Shown here piece after piece: positions 7,707-14,889 of a stretch of 20,088 bases of DNA. A program made the position numbers and the translations under genes. Under the pieces are notes generated by a model. The model was not told the DNA's origin and searched no databases. It saw only the letters and a program-made list of their open reading frames with translations. Source of the DNA: Acholeplasmataceae bacterium (lineage in GTDB: Bacteria; Bacillota_I; Bacilli_A; Acholeplasmatales; Acholeplasmataceae); assembly GCA_030656435.1 (NCBI GenBank), contig JAUSOA010000195.1, forward strand, positions 1-20,088, read 5' to 3'. Position 1 is the stretch's first letter. Each line of letters opens with the position of its first letter.

Positions 7707-7735
7707 ATTGTACACCTAAAAATAAAGGTTGTCAA
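7707..7735 (-). promoter_or_regulatory. Promoter of the TetR/ABC operon
   Basis: On the minus strand TTGACA (7730-7735) and TACAAT (7707-7712) are 17 bases apart. The -35 lies within the second operator-like half-site. Confidence 0.8.
7721..7734. promoter_or_regulatory. Possible second TetR operator O2 over the -35 box
   Basis: AAGGTTGTCA (7725-7734) repeats one side and the centre of O1 exactly, while the other arm is degenerate (10 of 14 positions match). It overlaps the -35 box, so repressor bound here would block polymerase. Confidence 0.5.
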
Positions 7736-7736
7736 T

Positions 7737-7764
7737 AAAAAAAGAGAACAATTGCTTGCTCTCT
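7737..7764 (-). terminator. Intrinsic terminator of the Cys-pair protein gene
   Basis: On the minus strand AGAGAGCAA pairs with TTGTTCTCT (9 bp, one G-T) around a GCAA tetraloop, followed by seven T. It ends transcription coming from the gene at 7795-8145 just before the TetR promoter. Confidence 0.85.
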
Positions 7765-7794
7765 AATGTAGGTGGATAGTTTATTTTTTAACCT

Positions 7795-8145
7795 TTATTT
7801 ACAGCACTCTTTGGGTTCTTCATCGCAGCAAGCTTTTGGTTCATCTTCACAGCATGCCTTTGTCTCTTCCTTGCAGCATTCCTTTGAGTCTTCCTTACAA
7901 CAATCTTTTTCGACAATTCTTCTAGAAACTAAAACCTTATAGAGATTGTCTTCAATCTTAAAGATTTCAACATTTTCAATTCCTGATAGCCCATTCACAT
8001 AGTCTACCATCTTATTTTTTTCAGTAAACAATTTTACTTCATTAACCATGTTTACCTTCATCATTCTTCTCATGTGCTCTGGTCCATGACCATGCTCACG
8101 CATTCTTCTAAAATCTTCTGCTTTAATGAATATCTTTTTATCCAT
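7795..8145 (-). CDS. Putative metal-binding protein with five Cys-Cys pairs in an octapeptide tail
   Basis: The 116-residue cytoplasmic protein has no signal or membrane helix. An N-terminal part includes a His cluster ('REHGHGPEH', residues 16-24) and a small alpha/beta-like region to about residue 80. The tail then has Cys-Cys pairs at 82-83, 90-91, 98-99, 106-107 and 114-115, exactly eight residues apart, with acidic residues and lysine between. I do not recognise the family. Paired cysteines in an acidic tail suggest binding of a soft metal such as Cu(I), Zn or Hg, or of an iron-sulfur or arsenic species. It has its own promoter and terminator, and the gene upstream encodes a membrane protein with a CTSC motif. 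The metal role is inferred. Confidence 0.7.
   Translation of the reverse strand: MDKKIFIKAEDFRRMREHGHGPEHMRRMMKVNMVNEVKLFTEKNKMVDYVNGLSGIENVEIFKIEDNLYKVLVSRRIVEKDCCKEDSKECCKEETKACCEDEPKACCDEEPKECCK
7801..7902 (-). repeat. Degenerate 24-bp tandem repeats encoding the Cys-pair tail
   Basis: Four consecutive 24-base units plus a partial fifth encode CC-x-E-[DE]-x-K-[EA]. The units differ at several third positions, so the array is old or under protein-level selection rather than a recent duplication. Confidence 0.75.
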
Positions 8146-8179
8146 TTTATCACTCTCTCTCGCTCACACCTACGATTAG

Positions 8180-8208
8180 AATATACTGCTAGAATCTTGT
8201 CTTGTCAA
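8180..8208 (-). promoter_or_regulatory. Promoter of the Cys-pair protein gene
   Basis: On the minus strand TTGACA (8203-8208) and TATATT (8180-8185) are 17 bases apart. The TGA inside TTGACA is the stop codon of the upstream membrane-protein gene, so the gene end and the promoter share bases. Confidence 0.75.
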
Positions 8209-8687
8209 CTCTTTGATAACTTTACTTTGCATTTCCCATTTTGAATCTCTTTCGATATCCAAATAAGACCAACAATAATTAGAACTAACGATAATAATTT
8301 ATAGGGTAATCCTGCAAGCGGTAGTGCAATCACTGAAAATGCGATACCAACACTTGCGAATACGGCAATGACACAAGAAGTACAACCATAGGTCAGTATT
8401 CCAAAGAAGACTGAGAAGAAGCCAAATGTAGATCCTTTTCCCTCCGTACCTTTAAGTTCTACCATAGAAGTACTTAAATTTAACAAGAACGCAGATAAAA
8501 AAGACATGACAAAATTCAAGATGATGTTTAGGATAACAAGGTACAAACCGTATTCAATAATCATATTTGGATAGCTCATATTGAGACCATCCACTAGTGT
8601 GTAAATCAAAATGAACACCAAAAAAAACAGAATGCCTTGGATAATATACTTTTTAGTTTTTTGCAAAGCGAATGCAGCTTGTAGCAT
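8205..8687 (-). CDS. Four-helix membrane protein with an intramembrane CTSC motif
   Basis: The 160-residue protein has about four membrane helices: residues 15-33, 43-70, 88-124 (perhaps two) and 127-145. The third region contains 'YGCTSCVIAVF', with Cys102 and Cys105 placed in or beside the membrane, and a further Cys153 lies in the basic tail. A CxxC pair in a membrane helix is seen in mercuric and other metal transporters (MerT-like) and in thiol-redox membrane proteins, but no family match is certain. AAAGGAG lies just before its ATG. It precedes the Cys-pair protein on the same strand, suggesting metal or thiol transfer between the two. Confidence 0.7.
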   Translation of the reverse strand: MLQAAFALQKTKKYIIQGILFFLVFILIYTLVDGLNMSYPNMIIEYGLYLVILNIILNFVMSFLSAFLLNLSTSMVELKGTEGKGSTFGFFSVFFGILTYGCTSCVIAVFASVGIAFSVIALPLAGLPYKLLSLVLIIVGLIWISKEIQNGKCKVKLSKS

Positions 8688-8722
8688 GTGAAACTCCTTT
8701 GTTCATTATTTGGATTAATTTA

Positions 8723-8731
8723 AGTATATCA
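8723..8731 (-). promoter_or_regulatory. Extended -10 promoter for the CTSC membrane-protein gene
   Basis: On the minus strand TGATATACT matches the extended -10 form (TG-N-TATAAT) at 5 of 6 positions in the hexamer. No good -35 is present at 17 bases. It lies about 36 bases before the start codon. Confidence 0.5.
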
Positions 8732-8786
8732 TAGGATGGACATAAGTGCTTTGGATATGCAAAATGGACAACAGGCGCTATTTTTA

Positions 8787-8814
8787 TTGACAAACAAAAC
8801 TTGTATTATATAAT
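8787..8814 (+). promoter_or_regulatory. Promoter of the potABCD operon
   Basis: TTGACA (8787-8792) and TATAAT (8809-8814) are 16 bases apart. A leader of about 100 bases follows. It includes a small hairpin, CTCTC/GAGAG at 8885-8901, just before the AAAGGAG ribosome binding site; I see no known riboswitch in it. Confidence 0.8.
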
Positions 8815-8920
8815 ATATATGTTATGGTTTATTATCATTATACAAATTGTTTACAATTGCTAAACCAATTACTCATTATATAGCCTCTCGTTTAAAGAGA
8901 GTAAACAAAGGAGTGCTCAA

Positions 8921-10219
8921 ATGGCTGCATTGATTGAACTTAAGGATATAACTAAAGAATTTAATGGACATGTTGTTCTTCGCAGAATCGATTTAACAAT
9001 CGAACAAAATGAATTTGTAACCTTATTAGGGCCCTCTGGGTGCGGTAAAACAACAACCTTAAGAATTATAGGAGGTTTTGTTGAACCAAGCGCAGGTGAG
9101 GTCCTTTTTGACGGAAAAAACATCCTCGACACTCCTGCACATAAAAGACCTACAAATACTGTTTTTCAACGGTATGCATTATTTCCTCATTTGGATGTTT
9201 TTGAGAATGTAGCTTTTGGTCTTCGTGTGAAAAACGATTCGTTATCTACCCTTGGACAAATTAGACAAGTCACAGATACCTATCAAGAGAAGATGAAAGC
9301 AACTCGAGACATCCAAGAGATTAAAGAGTTAAAAAAATCGTTAAGACTTGAAATTCAAATGCTTCGCGATCCAAATTCTGATCGAAAAAAAGAAATATCT
9401 GGACTTGAAAAGGCATATAAAAGTGAAAAAGATTTAAACATTAAAACTGAAATCAAGAATAGAATCAACTCAATCTATGACACATTCGTGACTAAAAAGA
9501 CTAGAGAAAGAGAAATCAATGAGAAAGTCACTAAATATTTAACGATGGTTGGCCTTGAAGGCTATGAAACAAGACCTGTCCATAAGCTTTCTGGAGGTCA
9601 ACAACAGCGGGTAGCAATTGCTAGGGCATTAATTAATGAACCTAAGGTTTTACTTCTTGATGAACCACTCGCTGCACTTGACTTAAAGCTAAGACAGGAA
9701 ATGCAATATGAACTCAAAGAAATTCAAAGAAATTCAGGTATTACCTTTATCTTTGTCACCCATGACCAGGAAGAAGCATTGACGATGAGTGACAAGATTG
9801 TGGTCATGAATCAAGGTGAAATACTTCAAATTGGAACACCAGAGGATATTTATAATGAACCTGTGAATACATTTGTAGCTAAGTTCATTGGAGAATCGAA
9901 TATCATTTCAGGAATAATGAAAGATGATTTCCTAGTCTCATTTGATGGTAGTGATTATGTCTGTGTTGATAAGGGATTCGCTAGAAATGAAGCGGTAGAT
10001 ATCGTGATTCGACCAGAAGATATTGATATACTTCCAAAAGGGGAAGGACTCCTTACTGGTGTTGTCGATAGCATCGCATTTAAGGGTGTTCATTATGAAA
10101 TCGACGTCAAAACTAAGGATAGAATTTATACAATCCATACCACTGATTATGCCAAGGAAGGTACAACAGTCGATTTGAGGTTTGAACCTGAAGATCTTCA
10201 TGTCATGGAGAAGTACTGA
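8921..10219 (+). CDS. potA: Spermidine/putrescine ABC transporter ATPase with a charged insertion
   Basis: The 432-residue ATPase energises polyamine uptake. Walker A GPSGCGKTT is at residues 37-45, the Q-loop Gln at 82, the signature LSGGQQQR at 223-230, and Walker B 'LLLDEP' includes Asp247/Glu248, followed by 'VTHDQEEAL'. A C-terminal TOBE domain (about 325-430) is regulatory. The usual PotA is about 370 residues; the excess is an insertion of roughly 85-95 highly charged, coiled-coil-like residues (about 104-198) in the helical subdomain between the Q-loop and the signature. Mollicute PotA proteins carry insertions at the same place. AAGGAG precedes the ATG by 7 bases. The TGA stop overlaps the potB start codon. 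Confidence 0.92.
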   Translation: MAALIELKDITKEFNGHVVLRRIDLTIEQNEFVTLLGPSGCGKTTTLRIIGGFVEPSAGEVLFDGKNILDTPAHKRPTNTVFQRYALFPHLDVFENVAFGLRVKNDSLSTLGQIRQVTDTYQEKMKATRDIQEIKELKKSLRLEIQMLRDPNSDRKKEISGLEKAYKSEKDLNIKTEIKNRINSIYDTFVTKKTREREINEKVTKYLTMVGLEGYETRPVHKLSGGQQQRVAIARALINEPKVLLLDEPLAALDLKLRQEMQYELKEIQRNSGITFIFVTHDQEEALTMSDKIVVMNQGEILQIGTPEDIYNEPVNTFVAKFIGESNIISGIMKDDFLVSFDGSDYVCVDKGFARNEAVDIVIRPEDIDILPKGEGLLTGVVDSIAFKGVHYEIDVKTKDRIYTIHTTDYAKEGTTVDLRFEPEDLHVMEKY

Positions 10220-11073
10220 TGCAAAATAATGAGATCAAAGCAAGATCAAAACCAAAGAAAAAATTTGAGTTCTATCTAAGCATCCCCTATTACATTGTTT
10301 TAATTACATTAGTTGTTATCCCTATCTTTTTAATGATTGTATCCTCATTTCAGTTTGATAACCAATCAGGAATTTATCCAATTAGCTTTACCTTAAATCA
10401 TTATCTTGATTTTCTAAGAGCTACATCCTTTGTTAGAGCGATGACATCATCCTTGTGGATTGCTGCTGCAACGACTGTTGTAGCACTACTGATTGGGTAT
10501 CCATTAGCCTATATATTAACTAGAATGAAAACGAAGACCCAAATTACTTTACTCTTATTAATTAACGCACCGATGTGGATCAATATGCTTTTACGTGTAC
10601 GTGCACTCGAACAAATTATAAGAATGCTATTTCCGTTTTTAATTGATAGTTTTCCAGGGGTAGTGATTGGCTTAGTCTATATTTATTTACCCTTTATGGT
10701 ACTTCCTATTTATGCAGTATTATCTAAGATAGATCCCAATCTTTTAGAGTCATCTGCAGATCTTGGTGCAAATAAGCTAAAAACAATCATCAAGGTTGTT
10801 ATCCCATTAAGTCTTTCTGGCGTATTATCTGGTATTTTGATGGTTTTTCTACCAGCTGCGACAACCATTATTATCCCGCAATACTTAGCACCCTCACAAA
10901 ATATTTATATGATTGGTACATTGATTGAAAAGAGTGTCATCAATAGTGGAAGAATATCCTATGCATCTGCGGTAGCAATTATATTGTCACTAGTTATCCT
11001 TGGAATCATCTACTACGTTAAAAAACTAGATAAATACAAGGGGGTCAACAGCAATGAAAAAGAAGCACATTAA
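10219..11073 (+). CDS. potB: Spermidine/putrescine ABC transporter permease PotB
   Basis: The 284-residue protein has six membrane helices after a basic N-terminus. The cytoplasmic EAA loop ('ESSADLGANKLKTIIKVVIP', from residue 177) docks the ATPase. The sequence is typical of PotB, the first of two polyamine permeases. Its ATG overlaps the potA stop (TACTGATG), and it overlaps potC by 20 bases. Confidence 0.92.
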   Translation: MQNNEIKARSKPKKKFEFYLSIPYYIVLITLVVIPIFLMIVSSFQFDNQSGIYPISFTLNHYLDFLRATSFVRAMTSSLWIAAATTVVALLIGYPLAYILTRMKTKTQITLLLLINAPMWINMLLRVRALEQIIRMLFPFLIDSFPGVVIGLVYIYLPFMVLPIYAVLSKIDPNLLESSADLGANKLKTIIKVVIPLSLSGVLSGILMVFLPAATTIIIPQYLAPSQNIYMIGTLIEKSVINSGRISYASAVAIILSLVILGIIYYVKKLDKYKGVNSNEKEAH

Positions 11074-11866
11074 CCCCTCACAAATCATCTTTTTAATTCT
11101 TGTATTTCTATTTATTTATGCACCAATTATTTCAATTGCAGTATTTTCTTTCAACGAAGCCAACTCACTGACTCGTTGGGAAGGATTTACATTTGACCGT
11201 TATATCGCATTATTTAGTGATCGTGAGCTCTTTAATTATACAAACCCAAGACAAAGCATCGTATTTATGACCTTATGGATTGCTTTGATTTCAACTTTAG
11301 TTTCAACAATTCTTGGAACACTTGCTGCAATCGCTTTGACTCAAAGTAAAAAGCTAATTAGAGATATAACCATGACAGTGAATAACATTCCAATTGTGAG
11401 TCCTGAAATTATTACTGCAGTATCACTGCTTGTGCTCTTTGGTGCATTAAGCATCGCTCCAAGCTACAATACAATGCTACTTGCACATATTGCATTTTCA
11501 ACACCTTATGTATTAATCACTGTATACCCTAAGGTAAAAAGCTTGGATCCGAATATCGCAGATGCAGCATATGACTTAGGTGCATCCCCATTTAAGGCAT
11601 TAATTCTTGTGATACTACCTCAGATCAAGGTAGCAATCATCGCAGGTGCTGCAATTGCATTTACAATGTCATTTGATGATTTCATTATTAGCTACTTTGT
11701 AGCGGGATCATCTGGAGATAAAAATATTAGTATATATCTATATACAAATAGACTATCGCCAAAGCCAATTATTAACGCACTATCCACCATTATATTGCTG
11801 ATTATTGGTGGTAAAATAACATATGATTATTTTAAAACGAACAAAAAGACGGAGGAATTAGAATGA
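11054..11866 (+). CDS. potC: Spermidine/putrescine ABC transporter permease PotC
   Basis: The 270-residue protein has six membrane helices and an EAA loop 'DAAYDLGASPFKALILVILP' from residue 170. The motif 'MSFDDFIISYFVAG' is characteristic of PotC. A G-rich ribosome binding site (AAGGGGG) lies 9 bases upstream, inside potB. Its TGA stop overlaps the potD ATG (ATGA). With PotB it forms the membrane channel. Confidence 0.92.
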   Translation: MKKKHINPSQIIFLILVFLFIYAPIISIAVFSFNEANSLTRWEGFTFDRYIALFSDRELFNYTNPRQSIVFMTLWIALISTLVSTILGTLAAIALTQSKKLIRDITMTVNNIPIVSPEIITAVSLLVLFGALSIAPSYNTMLLAHIAFSTPYVLITVYPKVKSLDPNIADAAYDLGASPFKALILVILPQIKVAIIAGAAIAFTMSFDDFIISYFVAGSSGDKNISIYLYTNRLSPKPIINALSTIILLIIGGKITYDYFKTNKKTEELE

Positions 11867-13044
11867 AGAAAAGATTAATTTTAATCGTATTACTTATATT
11901 TACAGTTTTACTAGCATCCTGTGAACAAGGACCAGTATTAAGATTATATAACTGGGGTGAATATATTGATGATGATTTAGTGGCTCAATTTGAAAGTGAA
12001 TATGGTGTGAGAGTCAAACAGATAGCTTTTGACTCCAATGAGGTTGCAGTTACTCAAATTAAAGCTGGTAACCAATACGACTTAGCAATTCCTAGTGATT
12101 ACGCAATCGAGCAGCTTGCCAAGGAAAATCTAATACAGCAAATTGATTGGACACGAATAACGACATTCAATCCAACTACAGATCTAGCAGATGGACTATC
12201 TGCGATTTTAGATAAGGTTGCACAGGGTGCAGATGGATTCGATTTACTCGATTATTCAGTTCCTTATTTTTGGGGCAATGTAGGCATATTGTACAATAAA
12301 GAAGTCGTTGCTCAAGCGGATTTAGTTGGATGGAATTTACTTCATAACAATAGTTATAAAATCGCATTTTATAATAGTTCAAGAGATGCATTTATGCCAG
12401 CACTTAAAGCAACCGGTGCAGTCACAATCAATAATCCTACCACTGCTGAATTCAATGCAGCAGTTCTTTGGTTATATACCGGTTTAACTTCACAAACTGA
12501 TGTCATCACAGATGATATATTTGAAGCAATGCTTCATCCAGCAAGATATGATGTTGCAGTAACCTATTCTGGTGATGCGAACTATTTAATGGGTGAAAAT
12601 GACAAATTAGGTTATTTTACACCAGAAGAAGGCTCGAATGTTTGGGTTGATGGATTTGTTATTCCAAATAACTCGAATTTAGAACTCGCATATCAGTTTA
12701 TTAATTTTATGCTTGAATATGATCATGCACTTCAAAACACAGAATACGTTGGCTACTCAACTCCTAGAAAAGATGTTTTTGAAGATGTCTTAGCTCCGGG
12801 TGGTTCATTTGAAGATTTCAGTGATTCCTACAATGTGAGAATCAATGATAATGATGAGGTCTATCGCTATAATGCAGTGTTAAAGGAACAAATGGACACA
12901 AAATGGCAGGAAATACTAGCAAATAAAGGATATGATGGTGAGGATGGTTTAGGTGTAACTACAGTGATTGCAATCGTCATTATCGCAGTACTTATAACCT
13001 CTTCAACTGCTTATGGTATCGTTAAAAAAAGAAAAAAAATATAA
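11863..13044 (+). CDS. potD: Polyamine-binding lipoprotein PotD with an unusual C-terminal membrane helix
   Basis: The 393-residue extracellular binding protein delivers spermidine or putrescine to PotBC. A lipoprotein signal with lipobox LASC (Cys20) is followed by 'LRLYNWGEYIDDDLVAQFE' and 'YDLAIPSDYAIEQLA', classic PotD sequence. Later parts include 'VPYFWGNVGILYNK' and 'YSGDANYLM'. After the normal end of the fold comes a hydrophobic stretch (residues about 364-386) and a basic end 'VKKRKKI'. The protein may thus be anchored twice, by the lipid and by a C-terminal helix. Fourth and last gene of the operon, followed by a terminator. Confidence 0.92.
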   Translation: MKKRLILIVLLIFTVLLASCEQGPVLRLYNWGEYIDDDLVAQFESEYGVRVKQIAFDSNEVAVTQIKAGNQYDLAIPSDYAIEQLAKENLIQQIDWTRITTFNPTTDLADGLSAILDKVAQGADGFDLLDYSVPYFWGNVGILYNKEVVAQADLVGWNLLHNNSYKIAFYNSSRDAFMPALKATGAVTINNPTTAEFNAAVLWLYTGLTSQTDVITDDIFEAMLHPARYDVAVTYSGDANYLMGENDKLGYFTPEEGSNVWVDGFVIPNNSNLELAYQFINFMLEYDHALQNTEYVGYSTPRKDVFEDVLAPGGSFEDFSDSYNVRINDNDEVYRYNAVLKEQMDTKWQEILANKGYDGEDGLGVTTVIAIVIIAVLITSSTAYGIVKKRKKI

Positions 13045-13059
13045 ATATATCATATTTCT

Positions 13060-13091
13060 AAACGGTGAACTTAAAGTTTTCCGTTTTTTTT
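13060..13091 (+). terminator. Intrinsic terminator after potD
   Basis: AAACGG and AACT pair with AGTT and CCGTTT across a small internal loop, and a long T run follows. Confidence 0.8.
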
Positions 13092-13098
13092 CTCTTTA

Positions 13099-13126
13099 TT
13101 GATGTTGCTTAAAATAGTAATATAAT
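13099..13126 (+). promoter_or_regulatory. Promoter of the MATE gene
   Basis: TTGATG (13099-13104) and a perfect TATAAT (13121-13126) are 16 bases apart. An overlapping alternative is TTGCTT (13105-13110) and TAAAAT (13128-13133) with 17 bases. Either would start transcription just before the shared element at 13146. Confidence 0.65.
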
Positions 13127-13145
13127 ATAAAATATTGATGTGATA

Positions 13146-13174
13146 AATAAACGCTGTACGTATATATAGACAGC
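13146..13174 (+). promoter_or_regulatory. Shared palindromic leader element, copy 1 (MATE)
   Basis: It begins AATAAAC, followed by the arm GCTGT, the core ACGTATATATAG and the arm ACAGC. The same 29-nt layout recurs at 14717-14745 with only about 5 differences. In DNA it is a 22-bp imperfect palindrome centred on TATATA; in RNA the arms form a 5-bp stem. It lies about 20 bases before the start codon. The binding factor is unknown. Confidence 0.7.
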
Positions 13175-13192
13175 ATGAAATCAGGTTAAAAA

Positions 13193-14590
13193 ATGACAGA
13201 GAAGAAATTATCTCCAAAAGAACATCAAAGAAGAAATTACATCCTAAGTGGAGACCTCTGGAAGGTCATTCTAAGCATCAGTGCTCCTTTAGCTTTATAT
13301 GGGCTATTTAATTATCTATATGGATTCTTTGATTTAATCATGGTTTCTTATATTGGTGGCAATGAAGTCGCATCGGTTGTCTTTATCGATGAAATCAAGC
13401 AAGCAATTATGGCCTTTGGTGGTGGGATAGCAGCTGGTGGAACTGTCATAGTAGCTAGACATTATGGTGCAGGAAAAATAGAAGAAGCAAGAAGAAATGC
13501 TGGAGCTTCGTTTAGTCTTGCACTACTAGTCAGTAGTATTATCGTAATCTTTACCTTAATCTTTGGTAGACCTTTACTTCATTTACTTAATGCCCCTCAA
13601 GAAATTATTGATGCAGGCATCGGATATTTTAATATTCAAATGATTTCAACCTCATTAATAGCGGTCAATAGCGTCTTCATAGGCTTAGAAAAGGCGAAGG
13701 GTAATACTGCATTAATCCTTATCTTAAACATTATCGCGATGATTATTAAGTTAATCCTTTCTGCGATATTTGTATTTGGTATGGGATTAGGTGCAGAGTA
13801 CGTTGCACTTGCAACCTTAATTGCACAGGGCTTACTGATGATTGTGGCATTAAAAATAATGTTTTCAAAGAATAACTCATTTCAAATTAAATGGAGGGAA
13901 TTAGGAATTAAAAAGTATTATATACTTCCTATATTATCCTTATCAATCCCAGTATTCACTGGAAAATTTTTATTTAGCTTAGGTAAGGTCTTAGTCAATA
14001 GTATGGCTGCAGTCTATGGACCGCTTGCTGTTGCAGCATTTGGGATTGCGATGAAGCTTGGTGGAGGGCCGGGCTCAATTTCGATTATTTTTGAGGAATC
14101 AGAGATTAGTATCATCAGCCAAAATCTCGGTAATAGAAATTTGAAAAGAGCAATGAAGACTTATGTATTTTCTCATATGTATGCATTAATCGTGGGTGGT
14201 TCTGCATTAATTCTCGTTTCTAACTTTATGGATTCGATCATTCCTTTATTTACAACAAGTACTGATCCTTATTTTAGACAAATGATTCTAGATATTTATT
14301 TTTGGGAAAAGTTTTCTGTTTTAACATCTGCATCAATTGCTGTCATTACCGGAGTTTTTATCGGCTTTAAATATACTAAAATTGCGTTTGTTTTAAATGT
14401 TGCAAGACTCTTTATCTTTAGACTACCAGTCCTATGGCTTTTGCAGAAAACTGATGTTGGATATGTTGCACTTGGCCATGTAATGTTTATAAGCAATGCA
14501 GCTACCATGGTTTTAGCATTCGTACTACTCGGTATTTTCTATATGAAGATACGAAATTATGGGTATATGGACATGCATCTTGAATCATAG
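13193..14590 (+). CDS. MATE family efflux transporter
   Basis: The 465-residue protein has about twelve membrane helices in two homologous halves. It begins with the typical 'LWKVILSISAPLALYGLF' helix, then 'DLIMVSYIGGNEVASV', and in the second half 'SIPVFTGKFLFSLGKVLVNS' and 'AAFGIAMKLG'. MATE proteins export cationic drugs or metabolites with sodium or proton exchange; the substrate here is unknown. Its ribosome binding site (AGGTT, 6 bases before ATG) is weak. The gene stands alone between a terminator and the uxaC promoter region. Its leader carries the element shared with uxaC, so it may belong to the same regulon and could export a metabolite. Confidence 0.9.
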   Translation: MTEKKLSPKEHQRRNYILSGDLWKVILSISAPLALYGLFNYLYGFFDLIMVSYIGGNEVASVVFIDEIKQAIMAFGGGIAAGGTVIVARHYGAGKIEEARRNAGASFSLALLVSSIIVIFTLIFGRPLLHLLNAPQEIIDAGIGYFNIQMISTSLIAVNSVFIGLEKAKGNTALILILNIIAMIIKLILSAIFVFGMGLGAEYVALATLIAQGLLMIVALKIMFSKNNSFQIKWRELGIKKYYILPILSLSIPVFTGKFLFSLGKVLVNSMAAVYGPLAVAAFGIAMKLGGGPGSISIIFEESEISIISQNLGNRNLKRAMKTYVFSHMYALIVGGSALILVSNFMDSIIPLFTTSTDPYFRQMILDIYFWEKFSVLTSASIAVITGVFIGFKYTKIAFVLNVARLFIFRLPVLWLLQKTDVGYVALGHVMFISNAATMVLAFVLLGIFYMKIRNYGYMDMHLES

Positions 14591-14678
14591 ATAATCTTTA
14601 TTAATGTATAAAAAATCAAATAGATTAACTAATTTTTCCTTCATAAGTATTCTTATGAAAGCGCATAACAAAAAAGTA

Positions 14679-14707
14679 TTGACAACGGTTTCATAACATG
14701 ATAAAAT
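14679..14707 (+). promoter_or_regulatory. Promoter of uxaC
   Basis: TTGACA (14679-14684) and TAAAAT (14702-14707) are 17 bases apart. The leader from about 14714 to 14889 is some 175 bases long and holds the shared element, a 15-bp palindrome and otherwise AT-rich sequence in which I see no known riboswitch. Confidence 0.8.
14680..14693. promoter_or_regulatory. cre-like (CcpA/LacI-type) operator on the uxaC promoter
   Basis: TGACAACGGTTTCA matches the catabolite-responsive element consensus TGWNANCGNTNWCA at every position and covers the -35 box and part of the spacer. It predicts repression by CcpA or by a dedicated LacI-family uronate regulator. No such regulator is encoded in the window. 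Confidence 0.7.
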
Positions 14708-14716
14708 GAAAGTAGT

Positions 14717-14745
14717 AATAAACACTGTCCGTATATATAGACGGT
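14717..14745 (+). promoter_or_regulatory. Shared palindromic leader element, copy 2 (uxaC)
   Basis: It has the same layout as 13146-13174: AATAAAC, arm ACTGTC, core CGTATATATA, arm GACGGT. The stem changes relative to copy 1 (G-C to A-T, T-A to T-G) keep pairing. It starts 10 bases after the -10 box, so it lies at the very start of the transcript or just downstream of the promoter. Confidence 0.7.
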
Positions 14746-14822
14746 TCAATAATAACTGTATTGACAACTGGAAAATAAAAGATGAGTTTCAAGTTTAAAA
14801 TGTTTGAATTGATTGAATGATT

Positions 14823-14837
14823 TTGGTAAGATACCAA
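14823..14837. promoter_or_regulatory. 15-bp palindrome in the uxaC leader
   Basis: TTGGTA-AGA-TACCAA is a perfect inverted repeat with a 3-base centre, about 52 bases before the start codon. It could be an operator or a small RNA hairpin. No T run follows directly, so it is not a terminator. Confidence 0.5.
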
Positions 14838-14889
14838 TCCAATTTAAAGACTTGATACTTTTTTATATGTAAAAATTAAGGAGAAACTT

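Noticed and set aside
7801..7902. CRISPR or non-coding tandem repeat
   Set aside because: The 24-base periodicity is explained by the encoded CC octapeptide; there are no identical repeats with unique spacers.
8885..8901. Polyamine-sensing riboswitch or attenuator in the potA leader
   Set aside because: Only a 5-bp hairpin is visible before the ribosome binding site. No terminator and no known aptamer are present.
9230..9515. Frameshift or chimera in potA
   Set aside because: The frame stays open, codon use looks like its surroundings and all ABC motifs follow in order, so it is a true insertion.
14585..14767. Small minus-strand gene between MATE and uxaC
   Set aside because: It lies over the uxaC promoter, operator and shared element, has no clear ribosome binding site and no recognisable protein features.
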